From positions 1-64,000 of the forward strand of contig NZ_BMPO01000001.1 of the NCBI RefSeq assembly GCF_014647635.1: a stretch of DNA of 64,000 bases, in the 5' to 3' direction. Origin of the DNA: Pseudomonas matsuisoli (GTDB lineage: Bacteria > Pseudomonadota > Gammaproteobacteria > Pseudomonadales > Pseudomonadaceae). Below the pieces are notes generated by a model. The model had not been told where the DNA came from, made no database searches, and saw nothing but the letters and a program-made list of their open reading frames with translations. Shown here in pieces: positions 34,480 through 43,232 of the stretch. The position numbers and the translations under genes were made by a program. The number at the start of each line of letters is the position of its first letter. The first letter of the stretch is position 1.

Positions 34480-35874
34480 GTGAAAAAACTTCCTTTCGCT
34501 GCCCTGTTGATGCTTTGCCTGTCCGGCTGCGGCTCGTTGCTCACCACTGACTACCAGCGCCCGCAGCTGGATGTCCCGACTACCTGGCAGCAGGCCACGA
34601 CCGCCGCCACGTTCAAGGATGCGGATTGGTGGAAAGCCTTCAACGACCCTGAACTGGATCGGCTGGTTAACCTCGCTCTGGAACGCAACAACGATCTGGG
34701 AAGTGCGCTGCTCAACATCCGTCGGGCACGCCTGCAAGCAGGGCTGACGCGCGATGCACGCTTCCCGCAAGTCAGCGGTGCATTCAGCGCAGACCGAACC
34801 CGAGCCCTGCGCGGCGAAGGCAGTGAGGCGCACAGCTACTCTCTCACCGGTTCCGTAAGCTGGGATGCGGATCTGTGGAACAGACTCGGCGCCGCCGACG
34901 ATGCCGCCACGCTGGAAGCCCTGGCTACCGAGCAGGATTACGCCGCCACACGCCTTTCCCTCATCGGCACCGTTGCGACCCTTTATTGGCAGATCGCCTA
35001 CCTCAACGAGCGGATTGCCCAAAGTGACGCCAGCATCGCCTACGCCGAGCAAACGCTGGGCATCGTCGAGGCGCAATACAACGCCGGAGGCACGTCGTCG
35101 CTGGAACTGGCGGAAGCCCGTCAGAGCCTGGAAACGCAGCGCGCCAGCGCGGTGGAGTTACAGCAGGAACGCGTCGAGCAACGCAATGCACTGGCCGTTC
35201 TCTTCGATGGCGCGACCTTACCGGCGCTGACCGAACCGCAGATACTCTCCCGCGCGACCTTGCCCGACGTGAACGCCGGCCTTCCGGCCGCTCTGCTGGC
35301 ACGCCGCCCTGACCTGCGCGCGAGCGAACTTCGCCTTCGCGAGAGCCTCAAGACGGTCGATGCCACGCGCGCCAGCTATTACCCGGACCTCAGTCTGACC
35401 GGCACATTGGGTTATTCCAGCACCGCGCTCGGCATGCTGCTCAAGGATCCAGTCGGCGCGCTTGGGGCCGGGATCACCCTGCCGTTCCTGCAGTGGAACC
35501 AGATGAGACTGGACATCGCCGTGTCCCAGACCGACTACGAACTTGCGGTTAAAGACTTCCGCCAGACCCTCTACGAAGCGCTATCCGACGTCGAGAATAA
35601 CCTGGCGGGCCGGAGACACTACGCCGAGCAAGAAGCCATGCGCGAACGCGCGCTGAACAATGCCCGCGAAGCCGAACGCATCTACGGCGTTCGCTACGAG
35701 TCAGGCGCAGAGACGCTGCAAAACTGGCTGACCGCCCAGGAAACCCGACGCAGCGCGGAAACGACGCTGGCGGAGAATCGGCTCAACCAGTTGCTGAACT
35801 ACATCACCCTTAGCGAAGCCTTGGGTGGCGGTGCGCAGGTGCCGGGCGAGGTTTTGGTAACGGCGAGGCCGTAA
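34480..35874 (+). CDS. OprM/TolC-family outer membrane factor lipoprotein
   Basis: 464 aa from a GTG start three bases after the macB stop. A lipoprotein signal (LMLCLSGCGSLL) gives an acylated Cys near residue 17. Two tandem outer-membrane-efflux repeats follow, with FNDPELDRLVNLALERNNDL, GSVSWDADLWNRLGAADDA and LLARRPDLRASELRLRESL. It completes a MacA-MacB-channel operon. In synteny the set matches both MacAB with its own channel and PvdRT-OpmQ; no pyoverdine genes are present here. Confidence 0.9.
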   Translation: MKKLPFAALLMLCLSGCGSLLTTDYQRPQLDVPTTWQQATTAATFKDADWWKAFNDPELDRLVNLALERNNDLGSALLNIRRARLQAGLTRDARFPQVSGAFSADRTRALRGEGSEAHSYSLTGSVSWDADLWNRLGAADDAATLEALATEQDYAATRLSLIGTVATLYWQIAYLNERIAQSDASIAYAEQTLGIVEAQYNAGGTSSLELAEARQSLETQRASAVELQQERVEQRNALAVLFDGATLPALTEPQILSRATLPDVNAGLPAALLARRPDLRASELRLRESLKTVDATRASYYPDLSLTGTLGYSSTALGMLLKDPVGALGAGITLPFLQWNQMRLDIAVSQTDYELAVKDFRQTLYEALSDVENNLAGRRHYAEQEAMRERALNNAREAERIYGVRYESGAETLQNWLTAQETRRSAETTLAENRLNQLLNYITLSEALGGGAQVPGEVLVTARP

Positions 35875-36539
35875 GAAGCTTTTGTAGGAGCCAGCTTGCT
35901 GGCGATCACATTAGTTAGTGCGACGTGGTCTCACGTCCTGCGCCGTAACGGACGGCCAGTAGCGCCACCGCCACCGCATTCGCGGCCAAGGCCGCTCGTA
36001 CAAAAGGCACCACAGCTCTTGTAGGGGGCCAGCCGGGCTGCGATCAGCCGGGCTGCGATCAGCGTGTAGGGTGGATGGCCGAAGCCATCCACGCGGGCCG
36101 CAGTATTCCCCGACAGGATCACTCCACCCTGATCTCCGCATTCGCGACCAAGGTCGCTCCTACAAAAGCGGTTGGTCGAAGTCGAGCGCTCATGAACCAG
36201 CAGTATCGCTTTTTGTAGGGGCGGCCGGGCGGCGAACCGCTTTAGCCGCGACGACGGTAGTCGGCTCAACCCCTCGTTGCCCGTACTTTCGCGGTCGCGG
36301 GCAAGCCCGCCCCTACAGTTTCGGCCAGAAGGTGCCTCACCCCGGCTGCGAGGGGCTTGTTCGCGCATATGGCGAATAACGCAACCTCAGGTCAAATCGC
36401 AGCGCCAACGCCTCCCGCTGGCGACCTCATTCACTCTTGGACCAAACGCGCCTTACCAGCATCGCGAACACCTTCAAATGGACTTGTCGGACAACGATCC
36501 CGATAATGACCGCCCGCAGTTCAATACCGGAGAACCGAT
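35875..36539. other. REP-rich intergenic region
   Basis: This 665-bp gap holds only repeats as far as I can see: a TGTAGGAGCCAGCTTGCTGGC arm (35884-35908), GTAGGGTGGATGG...CCATCCACG (36066-36092), single arms of GGGGCGG...CCGCCC forms (36215-36260, 36294-36317), and a 15-bp tandem duplication at 36031-36060. No protein-coding frame looks convincing until the TTG of the next gene. Confidence 0.5.
35884..36317. repeat. Cluster of mixed REP variants
   Basis: At least five REP-like arms of different core types occur in one gap, some without a partner. They include TGTAGGAGCCAGC..., GTAGGGTGGATGG..., TGTAGGGGCGGCC... and GCGGGCAAGCCCGCCCC. AGCCGGGCTGCGATC is duplicated exactly at 36031-36045 and 36046-36060. 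Confidence 0.7.
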
Positions 36540-37622
36540 TTGTCCGCGCCTATCGGCGGTCGGCTGGCGCGCTGGCCCCGTCCCCTGCAGTGGTTCATCC
36601 TCATTCTCGGCGCTGGCGTCGTCGGCCAAGTGCTCGATTGGCTGAAAGTTCCCGCCGGCGCGTTCCTGGGCCCGATGTTCGTAGCGATTTTTCTCGGCGT
36701 AAACGGCATCGCTATCCGACTCCCGCGTATCGCCTTCGGCTGCGCCCAAGGTGCAGTTGGGCTACTTGTCGCACATTCCATGACCATGGCCGTGCTCCTC
36801 TCGCTGCTACAGCAGTGGTGGCTCATGCTCGGGGTGACCGTGTTCACGGTATTGCTCAGCGCCATCGTGGGTATCGGCATGATCCGCATCGGCGGCCTGG
36901 ACGGCAGCACTGCGGCCTGGGGAACGACGCCAGGTGCCGCCGCGGCGATGGTCGCCATGGCCGAAGACGACGGCGCGGATTCGCGGGTCGTGGCGACAAT
37001 GCAATACGTACGTGTGGTGTGTGTCGTGGCCGCTGGTGCATTGGTCAGCCATTGGCTGGGCGCGCACTCCACAGGTGGCCCAACGACGGCGCCGCCGTTA
37101 GCGTGGAATGCCACACTGCTGGTCGAATTGCTCTTCAATCTGCTGATCATCGTGGTTGGCCTGGTGGCCGGACGCCGAATATCCGCCGGCGCACTGTTGG
37201 TGCCACTTTTCATTGGCAGTGCGCTACAGGTCACCGGCCTGCTGCGGGTCGGCCTCCCTCTACCATTGATGGAACTGGCCTACGGCGTACTCGGCGCCTA
37301 CGTAGGCTTGCGCTTCGATCGCCAAACGGTGCAGTACGTAGCGAAACGTCTGCCGCTGATGATCGGGGGCGCCCTCGTGCTCATCCTGCTTTGCGCCGGC
37401 TTCGCCTGGATCGTCGCGAGATGGCTGCATGTGGATTTTCTGTCCCTTTATCTCGCGACCAGCCCCGGCGGTTTAGACGCGATGGCGATCATCGCCGTGG
37501 ACACACAGTCGGACGTGGGTTTGGTGCTCGCCATGCAGACGATCCGTTTGTTCGGTGTCGTTTTGACTGGGGCCTACCTTGCGCGATTGGTCATACGGCT
37601 GACTCGGCCTGCTGTGACGTAA
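36540..37622 (+). CDS. AbrB-family (DUF-type) integral membrane protein
   Basis: 360 aa from a TTG start with GGAG seven bases upstream. About ten membrane helices in two similar halves are apparent. Half one contains KVPAGAFLGPMFVAIFLGVNG and GTTPGAAAAMVAMAEDDGADSRVV; half two contains RRISAGALLVPLFIGSALQV and ATSPGGLDAMAIIAVDTQSDVG. These TPGG/SPGG repeats define the AbrB/'ammonia monooxygenase' transporter-like family (not the AbrB DNA-binding protein). The substrate is unknown. It stands alone between REP regions. Confidence 0.78.
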   Translation: MSAPIGGRLARWPRPLQWFILILGAGVVGQVLDWLKVPAGAFLGPMFVAIFLGVNGIAIRLPRIAFGCAQGAVGLLVAHSMTMAVLLSLLQQWWLMLGVTVFTVLLSAIVGIGMIRIGGLDGSTAAWGTTPGAAAAMVAMAEDDGADSRVVATMQYVRVVCVVAAGALVSHWLGAHSTGGPTTAPPLAWNATLLVELLFNLLIIVVGLVAGRRISAGALLVPLFIGSALQVTGLLRVGLPLPLMELAYGVLGAYVGLRFDRQTVQYVAKRLPLMIGGALVLILLCAGFAWIVARWLHVDFLSLYLATSPGGLDAMAIIAVDTQSDVGLVLAMQTIRLFGVVLTGAYLARLVIRLTRPAVT

Positions 37623-37659
37623 TGAGCGGGATGCTCCAGACCGGCTGATGATTGCATTC

Positions 37660-37748
37660 TGTAGGAGCTAGCTTGCTGGCGATCCGGATCCGACCGACGA
37701 CAACGTTTCGTCTGAACGGCCGTGATCGCCAGCTTGCTGGCTCCTACA
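37660..37748. repeat. Inverted REP pair, variant core
   Basis: Arms 37660-37684 and 37724-37748 share TGTAGGAGC heads and GGCGATC tails. The left core is TAGCTTGCTGG and the right is CCAGCTTGCTGG read in the same direction, so the core is flipped relative to most pairs here. Confidence 0.75.
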
Positions 37749-37864
37749 AAAAGCCAAACGCGACAGCGGCATCCCCATAACCACCCCCACTCCACCGCCA
37801 GTGCTATGGTGCTACGCCTTTATTCCCCCTACACAACCAAGCCGCAGGATGAGGACTATTCGAA

Positions 37865-39097
37865 ATGGGACAGATGATCGAGATCACCGCCAAAGACGGC
37901 GGGCGCTTCAACGCCTATTTGGCTCTACCGGCGAGCGGCAAAGGGCCCGGCGTGGTGATCGGCCAGGAGATCTTTGGCGTCAATGCGAACATGCGTGCGG
38001 TAGCGGATAACTACGCCGAAGAAGGCTACGTTGCACTGGTACCTGATCTGTTCTGGCGACTCGAGCCGGGCATCGAGCTGGGCTATGACGAGCAGGCCTT
38101 CGCCAAAGCCATCGATCTGTTCAAGCGCTTCGACATCGACAAAGGGATCGAAGACATCGCCGCAACTGTCGACACGCTGCGCCAGCGGGATGAAGTCGAA
38201 CATGCGGGCATCGGCTTCGTTGGTTTCTGCCTCGGCGGCAAGCTGGCGTACCTGACAGCCACGCGTACGGACGTGTCCTGCTCGGTCGGCTACTACGGCA
38301 TGGGCATCGAAGACCTGCTGGACGAAGCCGCGAACATCAAGGGCCGGCTGGTACTTCACTTCGCCGCAGACGACGGCTACTGCCCGGCCGACGCACGCGA
38401 GAAGATCAAGGCAGGCTTGGCAAAACTGCCGAAAGCCGAAATCTACGTCTACCCCGGCGTCGATCATGCCTTCGCACGCGTAGGCGGCATGCATTACGAC
38501 AAACCCGCCGCGCTGATGGCCCATGAGCGCACTGTGGCCGCCTTCAAGAAAGAGATCGGCCCGAACTTCGACTTGTCCGCACTATGGGAACAGCACGTGC
38601 TGGAGGAGTTCGGCAACCGAGACGTGCCTGCGACAATGGCGACGATGGTGGCCGAGCCGTATGTGAACCACATCCCGACGATGACCGGTGGCGTCGGCTA
38701 CGCCGAGCTTAGTCGCTTCTATCAGCACCATTTCGTTCACGGCAATCCGCCGGACATGAAGCTTGTGCCCATCTCACGCACCATTGGCGCGCTGCAAATC
38801 GTCGACGAGTTTATCCTGTCCTTCACACACACTACCGAAATCGACTGGATGCTGCCCGGTGTGGAGCCGACGGGGAAGCAGGTCCAAATCCCCATGATCG
38901 GCGTCATCAAGTTCCGTGGCGACAAGCTCTGCCACGAGCATATCTATTGGGATCAGGCGAGCGTGCTGGTGCAGGTCGGACTGCTCGATCCGCAAGGTCT
39001 GCCGGTTGCGGGCGCGGAAACGGCGCACAAGCTGCTCGATGAAAGCCAGCCTTCCAACAGGCTGATGAAGCGTTGGCAGGATAGCGAGGGTCGCTGA
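37865..39097 (+). CDS. Dienelactone hydrolase-SnoaL fusion protein
   Basis: 410 aa. The first 230 residues are an alpha/beta-hydrolase of the dienelactone hydrolase family with the nucleophile Cys122 in GFVGFCLGGKLAYL, Asp in FAADDGYCP and His in YPGVDHAFARVGG. Residues about 235-400 form a second, SnoaL-like alpha/beta barrel (VLEEFGNRDVPATMATMVAE, HTTEIDWMLPGVEPTGKQ, DKLCHEHIYWDQASVLVQVG). DLH enzymes open dienelactones and similar esters; SnoaL-like domains bind small polar ligands. The fusion would put both in one chain. No aromatic degradation genes are adjacent, so the substrate is unknown. Confidence 0.83.
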   Translation: MGQMIEITAKDGGRFNAYLALPASGKGPGVVIGQEIFGVNANMRAVADNYAEEGYVALVPDLFWRLEPGIELGYDEQAFAKAIDLFKRFDIDKGIEDIAATVDTLRQRDEVEHAGIGFVGFCLGGKLAYLTATRTDVSCSVGYYGMGIEDLLDEAANIKGRLVLHFAADDGYCPADAREKIKAGLAKLPKAEIYVYPGVDHAFARVGGMHYDKPAALMAHERTVAAFKKEIGPNFDLSALWEQHVLEEFGNRDVPATMATMVAEPYVNHIPTMTGGVGYAELSRFYQHHFVHGNPPDMKLVPISRTIGALQIVDEFILSFTHTTEIDWMLPGVEPTGKQVQIPMIGVIKFRGDKLCHEHIYWDQASVLVQVGLLDPQGLPVAGAETAHKLLDESQPSNRLMKRWQDSEGR

Positions 39098-39189
39098 GCT
39101 CCCGCAGCCGATTACCGGCTGCGAGCAAAGAACGTTTTTGCATCTGATCGCGCGACTAGCGGTGGCCGGCATCTCATGACTAGGCAACC

Positions 39190-39274
39190 TGGGAGCGGGC
39201 CATCCCCGCGATAAATTTTCGGCGCAAGACTGCTATACCGGAGTAGATCCCATCGCGGGCATGGCCCGCTCCCA
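39190..39274. repeat. Inverted REP pair, GGAGCGGGCCATGCCCGCG type
   Basis: Arms 39190-39212 and 39252-39274 form an imperfect pair with core GGGCCAT(C/G)CCCGCG. The same type occurs at 55614-55702. Confidence 0.8.
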
Positions 39275-39379
39275 CAGACGACGTGCAGGCGCTAAAAGCG
39301 AACATCCAAATCCGTCGTTATAGATCGTAGGGTGGAAAACCCGCGAAGCGGTTTTCCACCACCTCCCCTGCTTGACCGT

Positions 39380-40381
39380 CTAGAACCGATCCGCCAAATC
39401 CGTCGTCGCAAGCAGGTGCTGGAAACTCTCCAGCATCACCGACTCCGCCTGGGTCATTTTCTGCTCTCGGTTCCAGAGCAAGTGCACGTCTACATCGGTG
39501 ACGCCCTCGCCTGGCGGCAGTCGCCACATCTCACCGCTGTCGACATCGTTTGCGACGACGTGCTCTGGCAGACACCCGATACCGTAACCCGCGCATACCA
39601 AACGACGGATCTCTTCCAGGCTCGGAGACGACGCGACGATATGCCCAGTGAAGCCCTGCTGATCGCGAAAAACCGTCAATGGCGACAGGCTTCCACCAAT
39701 CTGATCGCTGGTGAAGCTCACGAAATTTTCGCTCTGCAGATCGCCGAGGTTCAGATCTTCACGTCCAAATAAGTTATGCCTGCGCCCGCAGAAAAATGCA
39801 TAGCGCTGGCGCATCAATACGCGCTGCTCCAATTTAGGCTGCGGAATTCGGCATAGAGCGACACCCAGCGTTGCGGTTTTCTGCAAGATCGAACTGATGA
39901 TGTCCGAGCTGCGCATCACGTCGATTTCCAGCTCGACACGTGGATAACGTTGGTGAAAGTCGGCGAGAAAGTCGTCATAGAACCGCGACTGTACCCGGCT
40001 GATCGTCAGCATGCGCACCTTGCCGACTACGGTTTCAGCCGGCGCCTCCAGTGCAGCGCCTAGACGTGAGACGTTGCCATAGATATCCGCTGCGATCCGG
40101 AACACTTCCTCGCCCGCCTCCGTCATCGCAAAACGCGGCCCACGGCGAATGATGAGTGCGCAGTCGAGCTGCTCTTCCAACCTTTTGAGCGCCTGACTGA
40201 CAGCGGGCTGCGTCAGATGCAATCGGGCCGCTGCGCGACTCACGCTGCCTTCCTGCCCGATAACCAGGTAAGTACGCAGCAGGTTCCAGTCCAGCCGGTC
40301 GTTCAAAAATCGCCGAGCTTCGAGTCTGGGCAAATGCTGGATGTCTTCGAAAACGCCCGAGCCAAACGAGTTATTAGCCAT
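39380..40381 (-). CDS. LysR-family regulator
   Basis: 333 aa. The helix-turn-helix is EGSVSRAAARLHLTQPAVSQALKRLEEQL, preceded by about 28 extra residues, and the effector domain starts near 115 (VRMLTISRVQSRFYDDFLAD). Its start at 40381 has no obvious ribosome site; an internal start is possible, or the message may be leaderless. It is divergent from an MHS transporter, an amidase and an acetylpolyamine amidohydrolase-like gene across a 305-bp gap, which marks it as their likely regulator. Confidence 0.83.
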   Translation of the reverse strand: MANNSFGSGVFEDIQHLPRLEARRFLNDRLDWNLLRTYLVIGQEGSVSRAAARLHLTQPAVSQALKRLEEQLDCALIIRRGPRFAMTEAGEEVFRIAADIYGNVSRLGAALEAPAETVVGKVRMLTISRVQSRFYDDFLADFHQRYPRVELEIDVMRSSDIISSILQKTATLGVALCRIPQPKLEQRVLMRQRYAFFCGRRHNLFGREDLNLGDLQSENFVSFTSDQIGGSLSPLTVFRDQQGFTGHIVASSPSLEEIRRLVCAGYGIGCLPEHVVANDVDSGEMWRLPPGEGVTDVDVHLLWNREQKMTQAESVMLESFQHLLATTDLADRF

Positions 40382-40401
40382 ATTTATACATGGATATAAG
40401 A

Positions 40402-40419
40402 ATTAGAAAATTGACTAAT
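40402..40419. promoter_or_regulatory. Possible LysR operator dyad
   Basis: ATTAG-N8-CTAAT is a perfect dyad 21 bp upstream of the LysR start in A/T-rich DNA. It is about the size of a LysR recognition half but does not follow T-N11-A strictly. Confidence 0.35.
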
Positions 40420-40495
40420 CCTAGCCCTAACCGGGATAACGTCACAACGCGCCGTTAGAGCGCGATTAGCAACAGGCGCCGATTTCATTTTCTTA

Positions 40496-40557
40496 TGTAG
40501 GAGCCAGCTTGCTGGCGATGCTTTTGATTTTGGATCGCCAGCAAGCTGGCTCCTACA
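40496..40557. repeat. Inverted REP pair, GCCAGCTTGCTGGC type
   Basis: Perfect 24-bp inverted arms at 40496-40519 and 40534-40557, separated by only 14 bp; the same sequence as the 28381 pair. Confidence 0.87.
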
Positions 40558-40686
40558 AAAGAGCGAATCTGGTTCATTCGACCAGCATCGTCTGAACTGG
40601 CCCCTTTCTTATCTCCTGCCCAACAAAACAGAACGTTCGATGCCCTCGCCGCACTGAACCTTCGATAAACGCCAGAGAACGCACAC

Positions 40687-41982
40687 ATGCAGCCCGTATC
40701 CCCTCGCCGCCAGCCCAAGCGCGCGGCCACCGCCGCATTCGTCGGCACCATGATCGAATGGTACGACTACTACATCTTCGCTACCGCCGCCGCGCTGGTC
40801 TTCGGCCAGTTGTTCTTCCCTTCGGAAGATCGCTTGCTGAGCACCCTTGCCGCGTTCGGCACCTTTGCCGTCGGATTCTTTGCGCGGCCATTGGGCGGCG
40901 TCATCTTCGGCCACGTCGGTGATCGGATCGGCCGCAAGAAATCGCTCATCGTCACGCTGCTCATGATGGGTATCGTGACGGTGTTGATCGGTCTGCTGCC
41001 AACCTATGAGCAAGCTGGGCTATGGGCACCAGCGCTGCTGATTCTGCTGCGTGTCGTGCAAGGCATCGCCGTCGGCGGGGAATGGGGTGGCGCGGTGCTT
41101 ATGGCGGGTGAACATGCCCCCGAGGGCCGCCGAACGTTCTTCGCCTCGTTCGCGCAATGGGGTAGCCCGGCCGGTCTGATCCTGTCGATCATCGCCTTCC
41201 GCGCGGTTACCGAACTGCCTGAAGAAGACCTGATGAGCTGGGGCTGGCGTCTGCCGTTCCTGGCCAGCGCCCTGCTGCTGATCGTTGGCCTCGCCATTCG
41301 CCTGGGCGTCGATGAGTCGCCTGAATTCGAAGAGATGAAGGGTCGCCAAGAAACCGCGAAAGCGCCGGCACTCGAAGTGCTGCGCACCGCCTGGAAACCG
41401 CTGTTGCTGTGCATCGGTGCCAACACATTGGGCATCGCAGGCGTGTACTTCACCAACACCTTCATGCTCAGCTACACAACGCAGGTCATGGAGCTGCCGC
41501 GTTCGATGATCCTGGATTGCTTGTTTTTCGTCGCAATCATCCAGTTCATCGTGCAACCGCTGGCAGCCGCCTTCGCCGAAAAGATCGGGCCATCACGCTT
41601 CCTGGTGCTGATCTCGCTGCTCGCCATGGCTTCGCCTTATCCAATGTTCGTGCTTGTCAGTTCGGGCTCTGCGCCGATGATCGTGCTTGGCATCGCCCTC
41701 GCTGCGGCCTGCATGGCGTCGTTCTATGCCGTGATCGCCGGCTTCGTCAGCGGCGTTTTCCCGACCCGCGTGCGCTACACCGCTATCTCCATGGCTTATC
41801 AGATCTGCGGCGCGATCGCGGGTGGCCTGACCCCGATGGTCGGCACCCTGCTCGCTCACCGCTTCACCGGTGAATGGTGGCCGCTGGCGTTGTTCTACAC
41901 ACTGCTGGCCGGACTCTCGATGATCTGCGTGGTATTCCTCGCTCGCCGTCACGCCGAAGCCCCACGCGCGGCCCATGCCTGA
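40687..41982 (+). CDS. MHS-type MFS transporter
   Basis: 431 aa with twelve predicted spans. The MHS (metabolite:proton symporter) signature GTMIEWYDYYIF is at residues 21-32, with FARPLGGVIFGHVGDRIGRKKSL (loop 2-3 motif) and VQGIAVGGEWGGAVLM. MHS proteins take up dicarboxylates, shikimate, proline/betaine and similar compounds with protons. It begins an operon with an amidase and an acetylpolyamine amidohydrolase-like enzyme (gaps of 19 bp and 1 bp), so it probably imports an N-acyl or amide-containing substrate of those two. Confidence 0.9.
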   Translation: MQPVSPRRQPKRAATAAFVGTMIEWYDYYIFATAAALVFGQLFFPSEDRLLSTLAAFGTFAVGFFARPLGGVIFGHVGDRIGRKKSLIVTLLMMGIVTVLIGLLPTYEQAGLWAPALLILLRVVQGIAVGGEWGGAVLMAGEHAPEGRRTFFASFAQWGSPAGLILSIIAFRAVTELPEEDLMSWGWRLPFLASALLLIVGLAIRLGVDESPEFEEMKGRQETAKAPALEVLRTAWKPLLLCIGANTLGIAGVYFTNTFMLSYTTQVMELPRSMILDCLFFVAIIQFIVQPLAAAFAEKIGPSRFLVLISLLAMASPYPMFVLVSSGSAPMIVLGIALAAACMASFYAVIAGFVSGVFPTRVRYTAISMAYQICGAIAGGLTPMVGTLLAHRFTGEWWPLALFYTLLAGLSMICVVFLARRHAEAPRAAHA

Positions 41983-42001
41983 CCCTAAAAGGAGAACCAG
42001 G

Positions 42002-43231
42002 ATGCATACGATCAAGGGTGAACGCCTCTGGGACAGCTTGATGGCGATGGCCGAGATTGGCCCGACCGAGCGTGGCGGCAGTAGCCGTCTAGCGCTGTCA
42101 GAAGAGGATCGGCAAGGCCGTGAGCTGTTCTCAGGATGGTGCGAAGCCGCTGGCATGACACTTTCCGTCGACCGTATCGGCAATCTGTTCGCCCGTCGTC
42201 CGGGTCGTACAGACGCTGCGCCGGTCGTCATGGGTAGCCATCTGGATACGCAGCCCAAGGGCGGCCGCTTCGATGGAATCTATGGTGTGCTGGCCGGCCT
42301 GGAAGTCGTTCGGACGCTGAATGACAACGACATCCAGACCGACAAACCGCTGGAAATCGCCGTGTGGACGAATGAAGAAGGCGCGCGCTTCACGCCTGCA
42401 ATGCTGGGTTCCGCAGTATTCACGGGCAACCTGGAGCTCGATAAAGCATTAGCGACCTGCGACCGCGATGGCGTCAGCGTCGCTGAAAGCCTTGACCACA
42501 CTGGCTATGCCGGCGAGCAACCGCTGGGCCGGACGTTCGATGCCTATTTCGAAGCCCATATCGAACAAGGTCCGATTCTGGAAGACGAAGGCCTGCCGAT
42601 CGGCGTCGTTACCGGCGGGCAGGCAATCTGCTGGCTGGATATTCATGTTACCGGCGTCGCGGCACACGCTGGCACGACGCCAATGCCCAAACGCAAAGAC
42701 GCGCTGTTCGGCATTGGCCAGATGCTGGGCACGCTCGAATCGTTAGCGGATGACTTCGCGCCGAAAGGCCTGGTCACCGTTGGCCAGCTGGACATCGCCC
42801 GCTCCTCACGCAACACCATCGCCGCCGATGTTCGCTTTACGCTCGATTTGCGCCACCACGAAGATGCAGCGCTGGCCGACATGGAACATGAGGCTCGCGA
42901 GCGCCTTGCGCGCATTGCGGAGGAACGCGGCCTGACGATCGATATTCAACGCCACTGGCTGAGCCCCGCGACACCGTTCGATCCCGCGTGTGTGAACGCT
43001 GTTCGCGAAGCGGTCGAAGGGCTGGGCTATCCCTATCGCGACATCGTCAGCGGTGCCGGCCACGACGCCATTCATCTCGCGCGCCACTGCCCGACCGCCA
43101 TGATCTTCATCCCATGCGCCGATGGGCTGAGCCACAACGAGGCCGAGTCGGCCACCCCCGAAGACGTGCGCATGGGCGCCGATGTCTTGCTCAACGCGGT
43201 GCTGCAACGCGCCGGTTACCAGGAGAAGTAA
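42002..43231 (+). CDS. Zn-dependent amidohydrolase, N-carbamoyl/allantoate type
   Basis: 409 aa M20-family enzyme. The ATG at 42002 has AAAAGGAG upstream. Metal-ligand motifs are VMGSHLDTQPKGGRFDG, WTNEEGARFTPAMLGS with the catalytic Glu, FEAHIEQGPILE, and VSGAGHDAIHLAR near the C-terminus. A dimerisation lid contains VTGVAAHAGTTPM. Relatives hydrolyse N-carbamoyl-L-amino acids, allantoate or ureidoglycine-type amides. It lies one base from the deacetylase-like gene and 19 bp from the transporter. No hydantoinase or purine-ring genes are close, so allantoin degradation is unlikely to be the context. Confidence 0.87.
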   Translation: MHTIKGERLWDSLMAMAEIGPTERGGSSRLALSEEDRQGRELFSGWCEAAGMTLSVDRIGNLFARRPGRTDAAPVVMGSHLDTQPKGGRFDGIYGVLAGLEVVRTLNDNDIQTDKPLEIAVWTNEEGARFTPAMLGSAVFTGNLELDKALATCDRDGVSVAESLDHTGYAGEQPLGRTFDAYFEAHIEQGPILEDEGLPIGVVTGGQAICWLDIHVTGVAAHAGTTPMPKRKDALFGIGQMLGTLESLADDFAPKGLVTVGQLDIARSSRNTIAADVRFTLDLRHHEDAALADMEHEARERLARIAEERGLTIDIQRHWLSPATPFDPACVNAVREAVEGLGYPYRDIVSGAGHDAIHLARHCPTAMIFIPCADGLSHNEAESATPEDVRMGADVLLNAVLQRAGYQEK

Positions 43232-43232
43232 C

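Larger units (their letters stand above)
40382..40686. other. Divergent control region with dyad and REP pair
   Basis: This gap separates the LysR gene from the transporter operon. Near the LysR start it is A/T-rich and contains a dyad at 40402-40419. A REP pair at 40496-40557 lies between it and the transporter, so the transporter promoter is probably either in the A/T-rich part or right of the REP. Confidence 0.45.

Noticed and set aside
32545-35076. 843-codon open frame antisense to macB and the outer membrane factor
   Set aside because: It lies entirely opposite strongly supported genes with intact motifs. High-GC codon bias leaves the opposite frame open. Its translation has no recognisable domain and a His/Gly/Arg-rich, random look.
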